Source of the DNA: Synechococcus sp. CC9616
Lineage (GTDB): Bacteria > Cyanobacteriota > Cyanobacteriia > PCC-6307 > Cyanobiaceae
Direction of reading: 5' to 3'
Assembly: GCF_000515235.1 (NCBI RefSeq)
Contig: NZ_KI911558.1
Location: forward strand, 324,588-388,587
Length of the DNA stretch: 64,000 bases
Below are positions 55,424-64,000 of the stretch, one piece after another. How positions within the stretch are numbered: position 1 is the first letter of the stretch; each line of letters starts with the position of its first letter. Both the position numbers and the translations under genes were made by a program. Below the pieces are notes generated by a model. That model was not told where the DNA came from. It worked only from the letters and a program-made list of their open reading frames with translations, and made no database searches.

Positions 55424-56485
55424 ATGAACTGTCGACGACCATTCGCTCTGATCGGTGCCATCGCAGCGCTGAGTTCTCTGGCTGCTGGGTGCGCCACTCT
55501 CGATGCTGGTGATCGTTCCAGGCTGGATCTCGTCAAGCAGCGCGGGGAACTGATCTGTGGTGTCAGCGGCAAGATTCCGGGCTTCAGCTTCCTCAAGACC
55601 GATGGTGGATATGAGGGCCTTGATGTGGACGTTTGCAGGGCCATGGCTGCTGCATTCCTTGGAGAGGCCGACAAGGTTCAGTTCCGTCCCCTCACCGCCC
55701 CGGAACGGTTCACGGCGCTTCGCTCCGGAGAGATCGACCTGTTGTCCCGCAACACCACGCAAAACCTGAGTCGTGATTCCGTGGGCGGCAACGGCGTCAG
55801 CTTCGGCCCTGTCGTCTTCCATGACGGTCAGGCTCTGATGGTGAAGAAGGGCAGCGGGTTCAACTCTCTGAGCGATCTCAGTGGTGAGGCGATCTGTGTC
55901 GGCTCCGGCACGACCACAGAGCAGAACCTCAATGACGCCTTCGAGGCCCGCAAGCTGCCTTACACCCCGATCAAATATCAGGATCTGAATCAGGTGGTGG
56001 GGGGATATGCCCAGGGACGTTGTGCTGCCATGACATCCGATCGTTCCCAGCTCGCTGCCGCGCGTTCGGGGCTGCCTGACCCTGAACAGCACGTCATTCT
56101 CGACGACCGTCTCAGTAAGGAACCCCTGGCCCCCGCTGTTGTGGGTGGAGACCAGTCCATGGCCGACGCGATGCGTTGGGTGGTCTATGCCCTGATCGAG
56201 GCTGAGGAGCGTGGCATCACCCAGTCCAACCTCGATGAGATCTTGGCCAAGGCGGATGCCGATCCCAGCCAGGCTTCACTGCGACGTTTCCTTGGAGTGG
56301 ATGGCGGGCTGGGAAGCAAGCTTGGTCTCCCCGATGATTTTGTGGTTCAGGTGATTCGATCCACTGGCAACTACGGCGAGATCTATGAGCGCCATCTCGG
56401 GGCTGACAGTGAGGTGGTGATTCCACGCGGCAGCAATCGTCTTTCCAAAGACGGTGGCCTGATGATCTCTCCACCCTTCACCTGA
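55424..56485 (+). CDS. Polar amino-acid ABC transporter, substrate-binding lipoprotein
   Basis: 353 residues of the family-3 extracellular solute-binding fold. The lipobox ends at Cys23 (LAAGC), so it should be anchored outside the inner membrane. VKQRGELICGVSGKIPGFSF and EGLDVDVCRAMAAAFLGEADKVQFRPL are family blocks, with the R/D ligand site in RFTALRSGEIDLLSRNTT. It resembles AapJ/BztA-type general amino-acid binders. It is the first gene of a four-gene ABC operon (55424-59108) with one-base overlaps. Confidence 0.95.
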   Translation: MNCRRPFALIGAIAALSSLAAGCATLDAGDRSRLDLVKQRGELICGVSGKIPGFSFLKTDGGYEGLDVDVCRAMAAAFLGEADKVQFRPLTAPERFTALRSGEIDLLSRNTTQNLSRDSVGGNGVSFGPVVFHDGQALMVKKGSGFNSLSDLSGEAICVGSGTTTEQNLNDAFEARKLPYTPIKYQDLNQVVGGYAQGRCAAMTSDRSQLAAARSGLPDPEQHVILDDRLSKEPLAPAVVGGDQSMADAMRWVVYALIEAEERGITQSNLDEILAKADADPSQASLRRFLGVDGGLGSKLGLPDDFVVQVIRSTGNYGEIYERHLGADSEVVIPRGSNRLSKDGGLMISPPFT

Positions 56486-57387
56486 TGCGGCTGTTCTCCA
56501 GCAGGCGAGAACTCTGGATCCAGGTGGTCCTGGTCCTTGGTGTGCTCGGCGTGTTGGCGCTGCTGGTGAACAATCTCGCCGTCAATCTGATCCGCACAGG
56601 CCTTGGGCTCAGTTTCAGCTGGTTGGGTCGACCCGCGGGCTTTGCCTTAGGGGAGAGTGCGCTCCCCTACAGCCCCTCCGATTCCTACGCCTGGGCACTC
56701 ACCGTGGGCTGGTTCAACAGCCTCAAGGTGATCCTGGCCGGGCTGGTGTTGTCCACGTTGTTGGGCGTGTTGGCTGGAGCGGCCCGCAGCAGCAGCAACA
56801 GGCTGCTGCGCCAGCTTGCGGCTGGCTATGTGGCTCTGATTCGTCAGGTTCCGCTGTTGCTGCAGCTGTTGTTTTGGTATTTCGTGGCGTTCCTTGGCTT
56901 GCCGGAGAACCCGCTGGGCGGCCTGATCGAACTCTCGAACCAGGGCATCCAGTTGCTGGGCCTGAAGCTGAGTGTGGAGTTCTGCGCCGTGCTCACCGGT
57001 TTGACCGTGTTCACAGGGGCCTCGATCGCGGAGGTGGTGCGCGGTGGGATCAACGCTGTGCCGAGGGGGCAATGGGAGGCCTATCGCAGCCTGGGCCTCA
57101 GTGAGGGCCTGGGAATGCGCCGCATCGTTCTGCCGCAGGCCTTGCCGGCGATCCTCCCTGCTCTCACCAGCCAGTACCTCAATCTCGCCAAGAACAGCAC
57201 CCTGGCGATTGCTGTGGGTTATGCCGACCTCTATGCGGTGAGCGACACCTCGATCACGCAAACAGGCCGTGCGATTGAGGGCTTTCTTCTGCTGTTAATC
57301 AGCTTTTTGCTGTTCAACTTGCTGATCAGCGGTGGGATGACGGCTCTGAATTCCATCGTCTTGGGGCGTGTGAGGAGAGGTCGCTGA
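56485..57387 (+). CDS. Polar amino-acid ABC transporter, permease 1
   Basis: 300 residues, AapQ/BztB-like inner-membrane permease. An N-terminal extension precedes the BPD-type permease domain, with the EAA-like loop EAYRSLGLSEGLGMRRIVLPQALPAILPALTSQYLNLAKNS. It starts on the last base of the binding-protein stop (TGATG) and ends on the first base of the next permease, so translation is tightly coupled. Confidence 0.95.
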   Translation: MRLFSSRRELWIQVVLVLGVLGVLALLVNNLAVNLIRTGLGLSFSWLGRPAGFALGESALPYSPSDSYAWALTVGWFNSLKVILAGLVLSTLLGVLAGAARSSSNRLLRQLAAGYVALIRQVPLLLQLLFWYFVAFLGLPENPLGGLIELSNQGIQLLGLKLSVEFCAVLTGLTVFTGASIAEVVRGGINAVPRGQWEAYRSLGLSEGLGMRRIVLPQALPAILPALTSQYLNLAKNSTLAIAVGYADLYAVSDTSITQTGRAIEGFLLLLISFLLFNLLISGGMTALNSIVLGRVRRGR

Positions 57388-58361
57388 TGAATCGCTGGCT
57401 GGACCGTTTCATCAGTGCTGTTGTGCTAGCTCTGGTCGGCTGGGCTGCTGCATCGCTTCTCCATTGGCTGGTCACCGGAGCGGCCTGGTCTGTGGTGGAG
57501 TCCAATCTCTCTCTGTACGCGGTGGGTAGCTATCCGGAGGCGGAGCGCTGGCGACCACTGCTCTGGATTGCGTTGTTGCTGCTGATGACGCTGGTCACCC
57601 TGCTGGGGCCCCGTTCCGGCTGGCTGCGACGTGCACTCCCCGCCCTTTGGATGGCGATGGTGCCGATTGGTGTTGTTCTGCTGGCGGGTGGTCTGGGACT
57701 GCTGCCCGTGGCATCACGGGACTGGGGTGGCCTCAGCCTGACGCTGTTGCTCACGGCAGGGAGCGGCGTTCTGGCCCTCCCGTTCGGCGTGATGCTGGCT
57801 ATGGGCCGTCAGAGCGCACTGCCCGTTCTGCGTTTCGCCAGTGCGGCCTACATCGAAACGATGCGTGCAGTCCCCCTAATTGCGGTGCTGTTTTTCGGTC
57901 AGCTTTTGATTCCCTTGTTTCTGCCCGTCGGGTTGGAACTCAATCGGGTGCTGCGGGCCGTGGTGGCCTTCGCTGTGTTTGCAGCGGCCTACATCGCTGA
58001 AGATGTGCGCGGTGGTCTGCAAGCGATTCCCCCCACTCAGGTGGAAGCAGCTGCAGTGCTGGGCCTTTCGCCGTTGCAGACCATGCAGCTTGTTGTGCTC
58101 CCCCAGGCGCTGCGCATCGCCTTGCCAGCCCTTACCAACCAGGCGGTGGGTCTGCTCCAGAACACCAGCCTTCTGGCGATTCTTGGGCTTGTGGAGCTGC
58201 TTGGCATCAGCCGAAGCCTGCTGGCCAATCCCGCGTTCATTGGGCGCTATCTGGAGGTTTATGTGTGGCTTGCCGCTGTCTACTGGCTGGTCTGCACTGC
58301 CATGGCACTGTTGGCACGTCATCTTGAAATCCAGCTCGACCCTGTTCGTTCCTCTCGCTGA
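57387..58361 (+). CDS. Polar amino-acid ABC transporter, permease 2
   Basis: 324 residues, AapM/BztC-like. About six to eight membrane helices are visible, and the coupling loop is VEAAAVLGLSPLQTMQLVVLPQALRIALPALTNQAVGLLQNTSL. It pairs with the preceding permease to form the channel of the importer. It is followed immediately by the ATPase. Confidence 0.95.
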   Translation: MNRWLDRFISAVVLALVGWAAASLLHWLVTGAAWSVVESNLSLYAVGSYPEAERWRPLLWIALLLLMTLVTLLGPRSGWLRRALPALWMAMVPIGVVLLAGGLGLLPVASRDWGGLSLTLLLTAGSGVLALPFGVMLAMGRQSALPVLRFASAAYIETMRAVPLIAVLFFGQLLIPLFLPVGLELNRVLRAVVAFAVFAAAYIAEDVRGGLQAIPPTQVEAAAVLGLSPLQTMQLVVLPQALRIALPALTNQAVGLLQNTSLLAILGLVELLGISRSLLANPAFIGRYLEVYVWLAAVYWLVCTAMALLARHLEIQLDPVRSSR

Positions 58362-58364
58362 TTG

Positions 58365-59108
58365 ATGACCGTCGCCATCCGTGCCACCGATCTGGTGAAG
58401 AGCTTTTCACCAGGCCAGCGCGCTCTCGATGGCGTGTCTCTGGAGGTGAGGTCTGGCGAGGTGCTTGTGGTGATGGGGCCATCGGGTTCAGGCAAGAGCA
58501 CCCTGATCCGCACCTTCAATGGCTTGGAAAGCTTGAACTCAGGGCAGCTGGATGTGTTGGGTATTCCGTTGGATGCCAGCTACGACCCACGGCAGGTGAG
58601 AGAGATCCGCCGTCGCGTCGGCATGGTGTTTCAACAGTTCAATCTTTTCCCCCATCTGTCTGTGGTGGAGAACATCACCCTTGCTCCAATGAAGGTTCAA
58701 CAACGCAGCCTGTTGGAGGCCGAAGAGCGGGCGATTGAGCTGTTGGATCAAATGGGAATCCGAGACCAGGCGAGGAAGTTTCCAGGCCAGTTGAGTGGCG
58801 GCCAGCAACAGCGGGTTGCGATCGCCAGAGCCCTGGCGCTTGATCCCGAAATCATGCTTTTCGATGAACCCACCAGTGCTTTGGATCCGGAGCGCGTGAA
58901 AGAGGTGCTGGATGCCATGCGGCAGCTGGCCAGGGGTGGCATGACGATGGTGGTGGTCACCCATGAGCTTGGGTTCGCCAGAGAAGTGGCGGATCGGGTG
59001 ATGTTCATGGACGAGGGCCGTGTGGTGGAGACGTCCGATCCGGAAACATTTTTCAGCAACGCCCGCGAAGAGCGCAGTCGCCGTTTTCTCAGTCAGATGA
59101 GCGGCTGA
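58365..59108 (+). CDS. Polar amino-acid ABC transporter, ATPase
   Basis: 247 residues of the GlnQ/AapP type. Walker A is [17 protein letters not shown] (residues about 32-48), followed by signature [16 protein letters not shown], Walker [15 protein letters not shown] and switch His VVTHELGFA. The ATG at 58365 is taken; a TTG three bases earlier is also in frame. It energises uptake through the two permeases. The complete binding-protein, permease, permease, ATPase set suggests scavenging of glutamate- or glutamine-type amino acids. Confidence 0.95.
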   Translation: MTVAIRATDLVKSFSPGQRALDGVSLEVRSGEVLVVMGPSGSGKSTLIRTFNGLESLNSGQLDVLGIPLDASYDPRQVREIRRRVGMVFQQFNLFPHLSVVENITLAPMKVQQRSLLEAEERAIELLDQMGIRDQARKFPGQLSGGQQQRVAIARALALDPEIMLFDEPTSALDPERVKEVLDAMRQLARGGMTMVVVTHELGFAREVADRVMFMDEGRVVETSDPETFFSNAREERSRRFLSQMSG

Positions 59109-59227
59109 ATCAGCGATCTGAGCCTCGCCAGGAGCAACCAACGCGAGGAGGCAATTATTGTATTGACGGGTACAAAATTGACATTTGTTTGGGCTTCCCC
59201 GATGATGAATACTCAAATGCTTTCATT

Positions 59228-60583
59228 ATGTCTGGGTACGACGATTTTCTGAGTAGTCTTGATGATTCAGGCTCCGATGATTCAGGCACAGTAGGAGCAG
59301 TCAGTCTTGATGAAATTCTCTACTACGGCCAGGATGCCGATTGGGGCTGGAGTAGAAGTGACTACCTAGGGCTGTATAAATTATCTGACAACACTGTTTT
59401 GTTGGCCGCGGCACGACCGGGAGTGAGTCTGGCTGATCAGGATCTTCAGATTTTAGGCGAGGTTAGTAGCGATTATGAGCCTGAGTTTTTAACTGATTAC
59501 TGGATTGCTTTGGCGGGTTGGCGAAAGGGCACGAATGGCCATGATTCAGCCGAGGGCTTCAGGGTCGTTTATTCAAACGGAGATAGAAATGGATACGGTG
59601 ATCAGTATTGGTTGCAGACGTTTGAGTTCTATGGAGACGCCTTTCACGAGCAATCGAGAGCAATTGGTTTTCCGGAGCCGCTCGGTTCAACTGGGCTAAG
59701 CCGTTTAGAAGAATTGCATGAGTTTGATATCAATGGAGACGGCTCGACTGGACGTAAAGGATTGAACAGTGACGAGACTCCTGGAACCTCTGTTGGCCTG
59801 ACTCCAGGATCAGGAAACACGTCGACGTCCTCGCCCAATAAGCCTGATACGAGTGACGTGCAGGGGCTGTTGGATCAGCTGGGTTCCATCGGTGATTCTG
59901 GAAATCAGCCGATTACTATCAATATCGTTAACAACACAAATACAGGTTCTGGCAATATAACGACGGGAGATATTAATCAAGGAAATACGTATATTACTTT
60001 TACGATCGGGACCATCAACCTTAATATGAATAAGGCGATTTACGAGCCGGGTCGTAAGTCGGACGTTGTCGAAGGAACATCTCGCGACGATATTATCGCC
60101 GCAGGTCCTGGTAAAGATACGTTGATAGGAGGTCGTGGAGATGATTATTTTGTTGTCGGATCTGTAGATGAAGATGTCAAAAAGAAAAGCATTGATGTGA
60201 TTAAGGACTTCAGGGGTGGTGACCAAATTGTTTTGGATGATCAAGCCTATGATGCGATCGGAGATGATATTGAAGTTGCGGTTACTGATTCAAAGAAAGA
60301 GTTGAAGAGCGCCTCCAAAGACGACGCCTCGATTATTTATGATCAAGGCAAAGGTAAATTGTTTTATGATGCCAATGGCGATAAGAAAGGATTTGGTAAT
60401 GACGGCGGGCAGATTCTCAAACTGCAAGGAAAGCCAGAGCTTGAAGAAGATGATTTCTCCTACCTTGACGAAAAAGCTGAGTCGATTGACGAACTCATTG
60501 ATGCTGGAGTGGATTCCACGCCATCAACAGAGTCGTCCCCTGATCCTGCTGACGCCACCATCGTTCCCGTGAACGAGGTGTGA
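59228..60583 (+). CDS. Secreted-type calcium-binding repeat protein (RTX-like)
   Basis: 451 residues from the ATG at 59228 (MSGYDDFLSSLDDSGSDDSG), an opening shared by marine Synechococcus surface proteins. The N-terminal 170 residues look like a globular domain with SDYLGLYKLSDNTVLLAAAR and YWLQTFEFYGDAF. Next come a FDINGDGSTGRKG Ca2+-loop, a Ser/Thr/Asn-rich linker (NIVNNTNTGSGNITTGDINQ), and one RTX-like stretch DDIIAAGPGKDTLIGGRGDDYFVVG. The tail is very acidic. There is no N-terminal signal peptide, so type I secretion is likely (inference). It is less GC-rich than its neighbours. Confidence 0.8.
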   Translation: MSGYDDFLSSLDDSGSDDSGTVGAVSLDEILYYGQDADWGWSRSDYLGLYKLSDNTVLLAAARPGVSLADQDLQILGEVSSDYEPEFLTDYWIALAGWRKGTNGHDSAEGFRVVYSNGDRNGYGDQYWLQTFEFYGDAFHEQSRAIGFPEPLGSTGLSRLEELHEFDINGDGSTGRKGLNSDETPGTSVGLTPGSGNTSTSSPNKPDTSDVQGLLDQLGSIGDSGNQPITINIVNNTNTGSGNITTGDINQGNTYITFTIGTINLNMNKAIYEPGRKSDVVEGTSRDDIIAAGPGKDTLIGGRGDDYFVVGSVDEDVKKKSIDVIKDFRGGDQIVLDDQAYDAIGDDIEVAVTDSKKELKSASKDDASIIYDQGKGKLFYDANGDKKGFGNDGGQILKLQGKPELEEDDFSYLDEKAESIDELIDAGVDSTPSTESSPDPADATIVPVNEV

Positions 60584-60622
60584 TTTGAGCTGAGCTCTCG
60601 CAATCAAAAACCAAAATGCTGC

Positions 60623-60766
60623 TCAGTTAGCGGACGGCTCAGGGTTGGTTTTGTTGGCTTTGATTGAGTACTCGATCCGATCGTCGTCCGAGCAGCAAAA
60701 CGCACCGCAGTACTGCTCCAGCGCGTCATAGGCGTCGTCGTAGCTGTTGAAGCGCCGTCGTGTCAT
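60623..60766 (-). CDS. Small hypothetical protein
   Basis: 47 residues from an ATG at 60766: TRRRFNSYDDAYDALEQYC, then GAFCCSDDDRIEYSIKANKT. The frame stays coding-like for about 20 residues further upstream (ASYRLQRDDGGEDAM), so a non-ATG start may be used. It is probably in an operon with the gene at 60828-61040. No function was recognised. Confidence 0.6.
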   Translation of the reverse strand: MTRRRFNSYDDAYDALEQYCGAFCCSDDDRIEYSIKANKTNPEPSAN

Positions 60767-60827
60767 CGCGTCCTCTCCGCCGTCATCCCGCTGCAGTCGG
60801 TAGCTGGCTGGCTTTGCTGGGCTTTGA

Positions 60828-61040
60828 TCAGGCCTCAATGGCGGGGATGCGCTCAAGAGCCTGTTCCACAGCCATGAGCTCCCGTTCGGTATCAAGCCAG
60901 CTTTCGTTGCCATCGGGGAGGCTTTGAACTTGCTCCGAGAGAAGGACCTGCAATTGCTCAAGCCGTTCCAGCAATCCGCGACGACGTTGCAGAGAAAGCA
61001 GACCTTGAACGGAGCGTGCCAGCATCCAGTTGATTGCCAT
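60828..61040 (-). CDS. Small helical hypothetical protein
   Basis: 70 residues from the ATG at 61040: NWMLARSVQGLLSLQRRRGL, LERLEQLQVLLSEQVQSLPD and an acidic end. It is mostly amphipathic helix, possibly coiled-coil. Divergent from the AEC permease. No family was recognised. Confidence 0.62.
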   Translation of the reverse strand: MAINWMLARSVQGLLSLQRRRGLLERLEQLQVLLSEQVQSLPDGNESWLDTERELMAVEQALERIPAIEA

Positions 61041-61085
61041 GGACGGTAACAAGCCTGGCACACAGCTCTCGTCGTCTGCGCGCCT

Positions 61086-62003
61086 TTGCTCGAATTCCTC
61101 AAGGACCTTCTGCCTTGTCTACTGATCGGCTTCTGGCTTGGGAGGCGCTACCCGGGACGTTCCGGCGTCCTGGCAACCCCGCTTGTGCGTTATGGGGTGC
61201 CGCTCAGTGTGATGGGGCTGCTTCTCAAGGGGGGGCTGGGGCCTCGCGTTCTGCTGGCCGCTGTCCTTGCGGCGGGTGTGATCGGCAGCGTTCTCCTGCT
61301 CGCTCGATGGATCGTCCCGCTCCGCCATCTCCTGCATGGTCCCTGCGGACAGCTCGGCTGCTGCGTCGGCAACACGGCTTACTTCGGTGTCCCTGCGGCC
61401 TTGGCGCTGCTCCCAGCGTCTGCGCTGCCAATCACCATCGGCTACGACCTCGGCGCCACGTTGCTGGCCTGGTCCGTTGGCCCTTTGCTGATTGCCGGGG
61501 AGAGCAGTGATGGCAGCGGTCTATGGAGCCGATTGCTGAAGGCGCTGCGAGGTAGCCCGGCTGTGCCTGGCTTGATTGGTGCCTTGCTGGTGCAGCTCAC
61601 GCCATGGGTTGACCGGGTCGCAACCGTGTTGTGGTGGCCATCTCGCGCGGTCATTCTTCTTGCCCTCATCGTTGTGGGCATGCGGCTTGGATCGCTCTCG
61701 CTGTCCACGAACCAGTCCGACACCCGACTCCCTTTGCTCCTGCCTGCCCTTGTGGGGAAACTCGTTCTCTTCCCGCTGTTGTTGCTGTTGGTCGGGCTCG
61801 TGCTCGGGCTGGATCCGGTGATGATTCAGGCGATCACGCTTCAGGGAGCGGCACCGACAGCCATTTCAGTGCTGTTGATCGCGGAAGCTGTTGGTCGCGA
61901 CCAGGCGATTGCAGCCGGCCTCGTGCTGTGGAGCACGCTGTTGGCCCTCTTGAGTTCACCCTTGTGGGGATATGGCTTGGTTGTGTTGTTCCAGGGGGGC
62001 TAA
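61086..62003 (+). CDS. AEC-family (auxin efflux carrier-like) permease
   Basis: 305 residues with about 10 helices. The AEC-type middle and end are LGCCVGNTAYFGVPAALALLP and MIQAITLQGAAPTAISVLLIAEAVGRDQAIAAGLVLWSTLLAL. Bacterial members carry malonate, malate or similar anions; substrate unknown here. The frame begins at a TTG with no nearby ATG, so the true start may lie a few codons away. Confidence 0.85.
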   Translation: MLEFLKDLLPCLLIGFWLGRRYPGRSGVLATPLVRYGVPLSVMGLLLKGGLGPRVLLAAVLAAGVIGSVLLLARWIVPLRHLLHGPCGQLGCCVGNTAYFGVPAALALLPASALPITIGYDLGATLLAWSVGPLLIAGESSDGSGLWSRLLKALRGSPAVPGLIGALLVQLTPWVDRVATVLWWPSRAVILLALIVVGMRLGSLSLSTNQSDTRLPLLLPALVGKLVLFPLLLLLVGLVLGLDPVMIQAITLQGAAPTAISVLLIAEAVGRDQAIAAGLVLWSTLLALLSSPLWGYGLVVLFQGG

Positions 62004-62104
62004 ATGATGTGGTCTGATCATCACCAGCGCTCAGCCAATGATCCAACAATGAATTAACTGAATAACTTTTATTAAGAAGCCTTAGATCGGTCGGGATTCC
62101 GCCT
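62004..62104. other. Spacer after AEC permease
   Basis: About 100 bases, AT-rich, with no terminator stem. It likely contains the promoter of the 30-residue protein. Confidence 0.35.
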
Positions 62105-62131
62105 TGTAACGCTGATTCAGCTGTCGTTACA
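62105..62131. promoter_or_regulatory. Inverted repeat TGTAACG-N13-CGTTACA
   Basis: A perfect 7-bp inverted repeat, 26 bases upstream of the 30-residue gene's ATG. It shares the TGTAAC/GTTACA half-sites with the repeat at 13482-13499 but has a wider spacer. Confidence 0.4.
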
Positions 62132-62157
62132 TTGGAGATATGTCAAGGGAGGTGACC

Positions 62158-62250
62158 ATGGGACAGGTCGATGTAGCTGGTTCTTTAGGGCTGTTGTTGT
62201 TGATTTCGGCATTGACTGTTCTGGGATATCGAATCAATCATGTGATTTAG
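62158..62250 (+). CDS. 30-residue single-helix membrane peptide
   Basis: The ATG is preceded by AAGGGAGGTGACC, a near-perfect Shine-Dalgarno (GGAGGTGA). The product is MGQVDVAGSLGLLLLISALT, then VLGYRINHVI, one hydrophobic helix with a Tyr-Arg-Asn end. The size and layout resemble tiny subunits of photosystems or cytochrome b6f, but it does not match PetG, PetL, PetM, PetN, PsbT, PsbM or PsaI as I know them. An inverted repeat lies upstream. Confidence 0.62.
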   Translation: MGQVDVAGSLGLLLLISALTVLGYRINHVI

Positions 62251-62965
62251 CAGTGTTGTGATGGTCGGCTCTGTTTTCCGAACTTCGAACTTCTCCAGTA
62301 AATCGCTGAGATTTAGGGAGCCATTGTTTCTCTCATCGATGTTTTGACAGCTCATCGTCATCAATAACGTGGGTTTTCCAGTTGCCGTTGTTGCTTTACT
62401 GTTGAAGAGATTTTGTGATTCAGGTTGATGTCACCAGTAGGCATGCTGTTCGGTACCGTCTGGAATGGAGTACGGCGCAAGTTTAATGTCTGCTTAAATT
62501 AGAGTTTTTGGAAATGCCTTGATGCTCTCGAGGTGTTCAGAGCATAGAATCAATTGCCTCTCGAAGCTCACGAACAGATTGCTATTCGTTGCCTCAACAC
62601 TGCAGGACGAGCATTCCGGCCAAGCATTCCTTTGATCTTGTCGATAAGTCAGCCTTCCCCGGTCTTGATCAAGTGTTTGAGTCGTTTTAACCGCTTGATG
62701 GCCTTGTTCAGGGTTGTTCTACCGACGTGGTTCAACATCACCGGACTCATTCTCTGCATCTTTTCAGTTTTAATGTTACTGAACTCGATACATTGCTTCA
62801 ACGAATCAATGAGATTTGTTGGGTTGCCAATTTGATTGTCTTGGTGGCGTACTTGTTCCATGTATAGATCTTCTGTGTACTCAGGCTTCTTCTCTACAGT
62901 GGCTGTCAGCAGTTGTTAGACATTTGTGTTTTAAGCGCTAGGCTTTGAATAACTTGCTGAATTAC
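62251..62965. other. Sparse AT-rich region
   Basis: About 700 bases without a firm gene. A 45-codon plus frame at 62698-62835 encodes a hydrophobic segment (WFNITGLILCIFSVLMLLNS) and is the best candidate. A bulged hairpin, TGATGCTCT...AGAGCAT, lies near 62520-62545 without a U-tract. Confidence 0.35.
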
Positions 62966-63319
62966 ATGAACGTTCTTGATCAACCAAGTGAGGATGCCAA
63001 GAAAGAGCTCAGGCGTCAACGACTCATATCAGTTCTTTTCCAAATAGGTTCTATTATTGCCTATGCAGCGATTGCAAATTTTGTCATTCATGCTTTGACG
63101 TTGGTGAGGCTCAAAGTTGCTGCCGAGCTCTCGATCACCCTTTATGCGCTGCTCTTTTGCATTCAGCAGTTATTGCAGTTGGCCTACAAGTGGGATAAGT
63201 TCTGGTTAAGGATTCAGTCTTCAGTTTTAATTATTGCATATGGCTTTGTCTTTGTGCTTTATGTCTATACAAGAACGGCGCCCGGATTTACACCATTGTC
63301 CGGACATGTTGCAGGTTGA
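62966..63319 (+). CDS. Orphan membrane protein
   Basis: 117 residues from the ATG at 62966; a TTG at 62945 would add seven. A charged N-terminus (EDAKKELRRQRLISVLFQIG) is followed by three or four hydrophobic segments (IAYAAIANFVIHALTLV, LYALLFCIQQLLQLAY, VLIIAYGFVFVLYVY). AT-rich composition, no family recognised. Confidence 0.6.
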   Translation: MNVLDQPSEDAKKELRRQRLISVLFQIGSIIAYAAIANFVIHALTLVRLKVAAELSITLYALLFCIQQLLQLAYKWDKFWLRIQSSVLIIAYGFVFVLYVYTRTAPGFTPLSGHVAG

Positions 63320-64000
63320 TCGAGTAAGACATTCATTCGTAAACGGTTGGTACATATTGGAATAAGCATTCGATCATTGAGAAACTCTGAAAGGGTATGT
63401 GTGCCGTTGCTTTAATTAATTACTTCTGTTGTCAGATGATTAGCAGTCAATGCCCCTTATGAGTAAGTACCTTCAGCCTCCAAGTAGTCATTGTAGCCGG
63501 CAAGTTGGCTTAATAGGCACAACTTCAGAGATAAAGTAAACAGCGACGCATGCCGACAAGCGTCTCTAGAGGAGAACAAGCAACGACGACTCAAGCATCA
63601 TTCTGATTGTCCAGCCCCCTTAATGACAGGCTAGAGTTCTCATTCATAGATATTGAGTGTCAAGTAATCTAGTTTAGCTTTACCCAAAAATCCTGAGTTG
63701 GAGTGATCGTTTGAGGCAAATAAGTATCACGTCGATTCCGAAATGGGCACTAATGTGCGCAACTCTATTGCTTAAGGGTTTGGGCTGCATCTAGAACATT
63801 TGAAGAATTACATCTTGTATATGTAAGAATATTATCTCGGAAGCGAATAAGAGGCCAAAATGTATCCGATGCTGAGTTTGCATGCAGACGATGACTGGCT
63901 ACACTAAGTTTAGAAAATCGCATTAAAAGATTGGCAAAAGAAATTTCTACTTCTCTCACGAAAAATCTCAAGCTAATACGGTCGGGAGAATATATCCAAT
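63320..64000. other. Right end, no gene seen
   Basis: About 680 AT-rich bases. The minus-strand 68-codon frame at 63765-63971 has no ribosome binding site and no ordered composition. No tRNA, IS end or obvious att-like repeat was found. Confidence 0.4.

Noticed and set aside
62649-62861. 70-codon minus-strand frame with basic helix
   Set aside because: No start signal; overlaps a more plausible but still weak plus-strand hydrophobic frame; neither is convincing.
63765-63971. 68-codon minus-strand frame at the right edge
   Set aside because: No Shine-Dalgarno and no ordered composition.

Overview
The window reads as the chromosome of a marine picocyanobacterium of the Synechococcus type (alpha-cyanobacteria). 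The reasons are magnesium chelatase ChlH, PsaL, PsbY, two high-light-inducible proteins, a CGLD27-type protein and a run of cyanobacteria-specific families (DUF4335, DUF3038, DUF2949, DUF3318, DUF3386, DUF2811), together with a proteobacterial-type (class I) phosphoribulokinase. Most of the window is moderately GC-rich and densely packed, with short operons, ATGA/TGATG/GTGA couplings and convergent overlaps. No CRISPR array, insertion sequence or prophage was seen. Family names come from recognising motifs by eye; no database search was run.

Layout. 0-9 kb: end of leuB, phosphoribulokinase, prepilin peptidase, a decayed porin, accD, a Gfo/Idh oxidoreductase, then a class I and a class II fructose-bisphosphate aldolase side by side, closed by a strong bidirectional terminator. 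8-16 kb: an S66 peptidase behind purS-purQ, an MscS channel, a DUF938 methyltransferase, a frameshifted gene, PPK2 and a sensor histidine kinase. 16-23.2 kb: a visibly AT-rich, loosely packed block with a 47-residue Hli protein, a divergent PsaL and a tiny membrane protein, a DoxX protein, a [2Fe-2S] ferredoxin beside a flavodoxin, PsbY and several small orphan membrane proteins. It lies between the histidine kinase and an OmpR-type response regulator. 23.4-30.4 kb: the regulator, an EF-hand protein, cyanobacterial DUF genes, apt, a UbiH-like hydroxylase, a second Hli and dapB. 30.4-47.6 kb: chlH, a glycosyltransferase-folP-tpiA-S4 cluster, an ABC exporter, an AGCS symporter, carB, rsfS, CGLD27, asparaginase and initiator tRNA-Met. 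47.8-64 kb: a GMC oxidoreductase, a His-rich CbiX-like chelatase, a FAD oxidoreductase, a SulP transporter, a complete polar-amino-acid ABC operon, a calcium-binding repeat-type protein, an AEC permease and a sparse right end.

How it fits together. Calvin-cycle and triose metabolism (prk, two aldolases, tpiA), chlorophyll and tetrapyrrole metabolism (chlH, CbiX-like), photosystem accessories (psaL-like, psbY, hli) and nitrogen handling (carB, asparaginase, amino-acid ABC, AGCS) are all represented. The most unusual part is the AT-rich photosystem and electron-carrier block at 16-23 kb. Other points worth following up are the class I phosphoribulokinase, a DnaA-box-like cluster at 50.7-50.9 kb, the repeated TGTAAC...GTTACA inverted repeats, and two broken genes.
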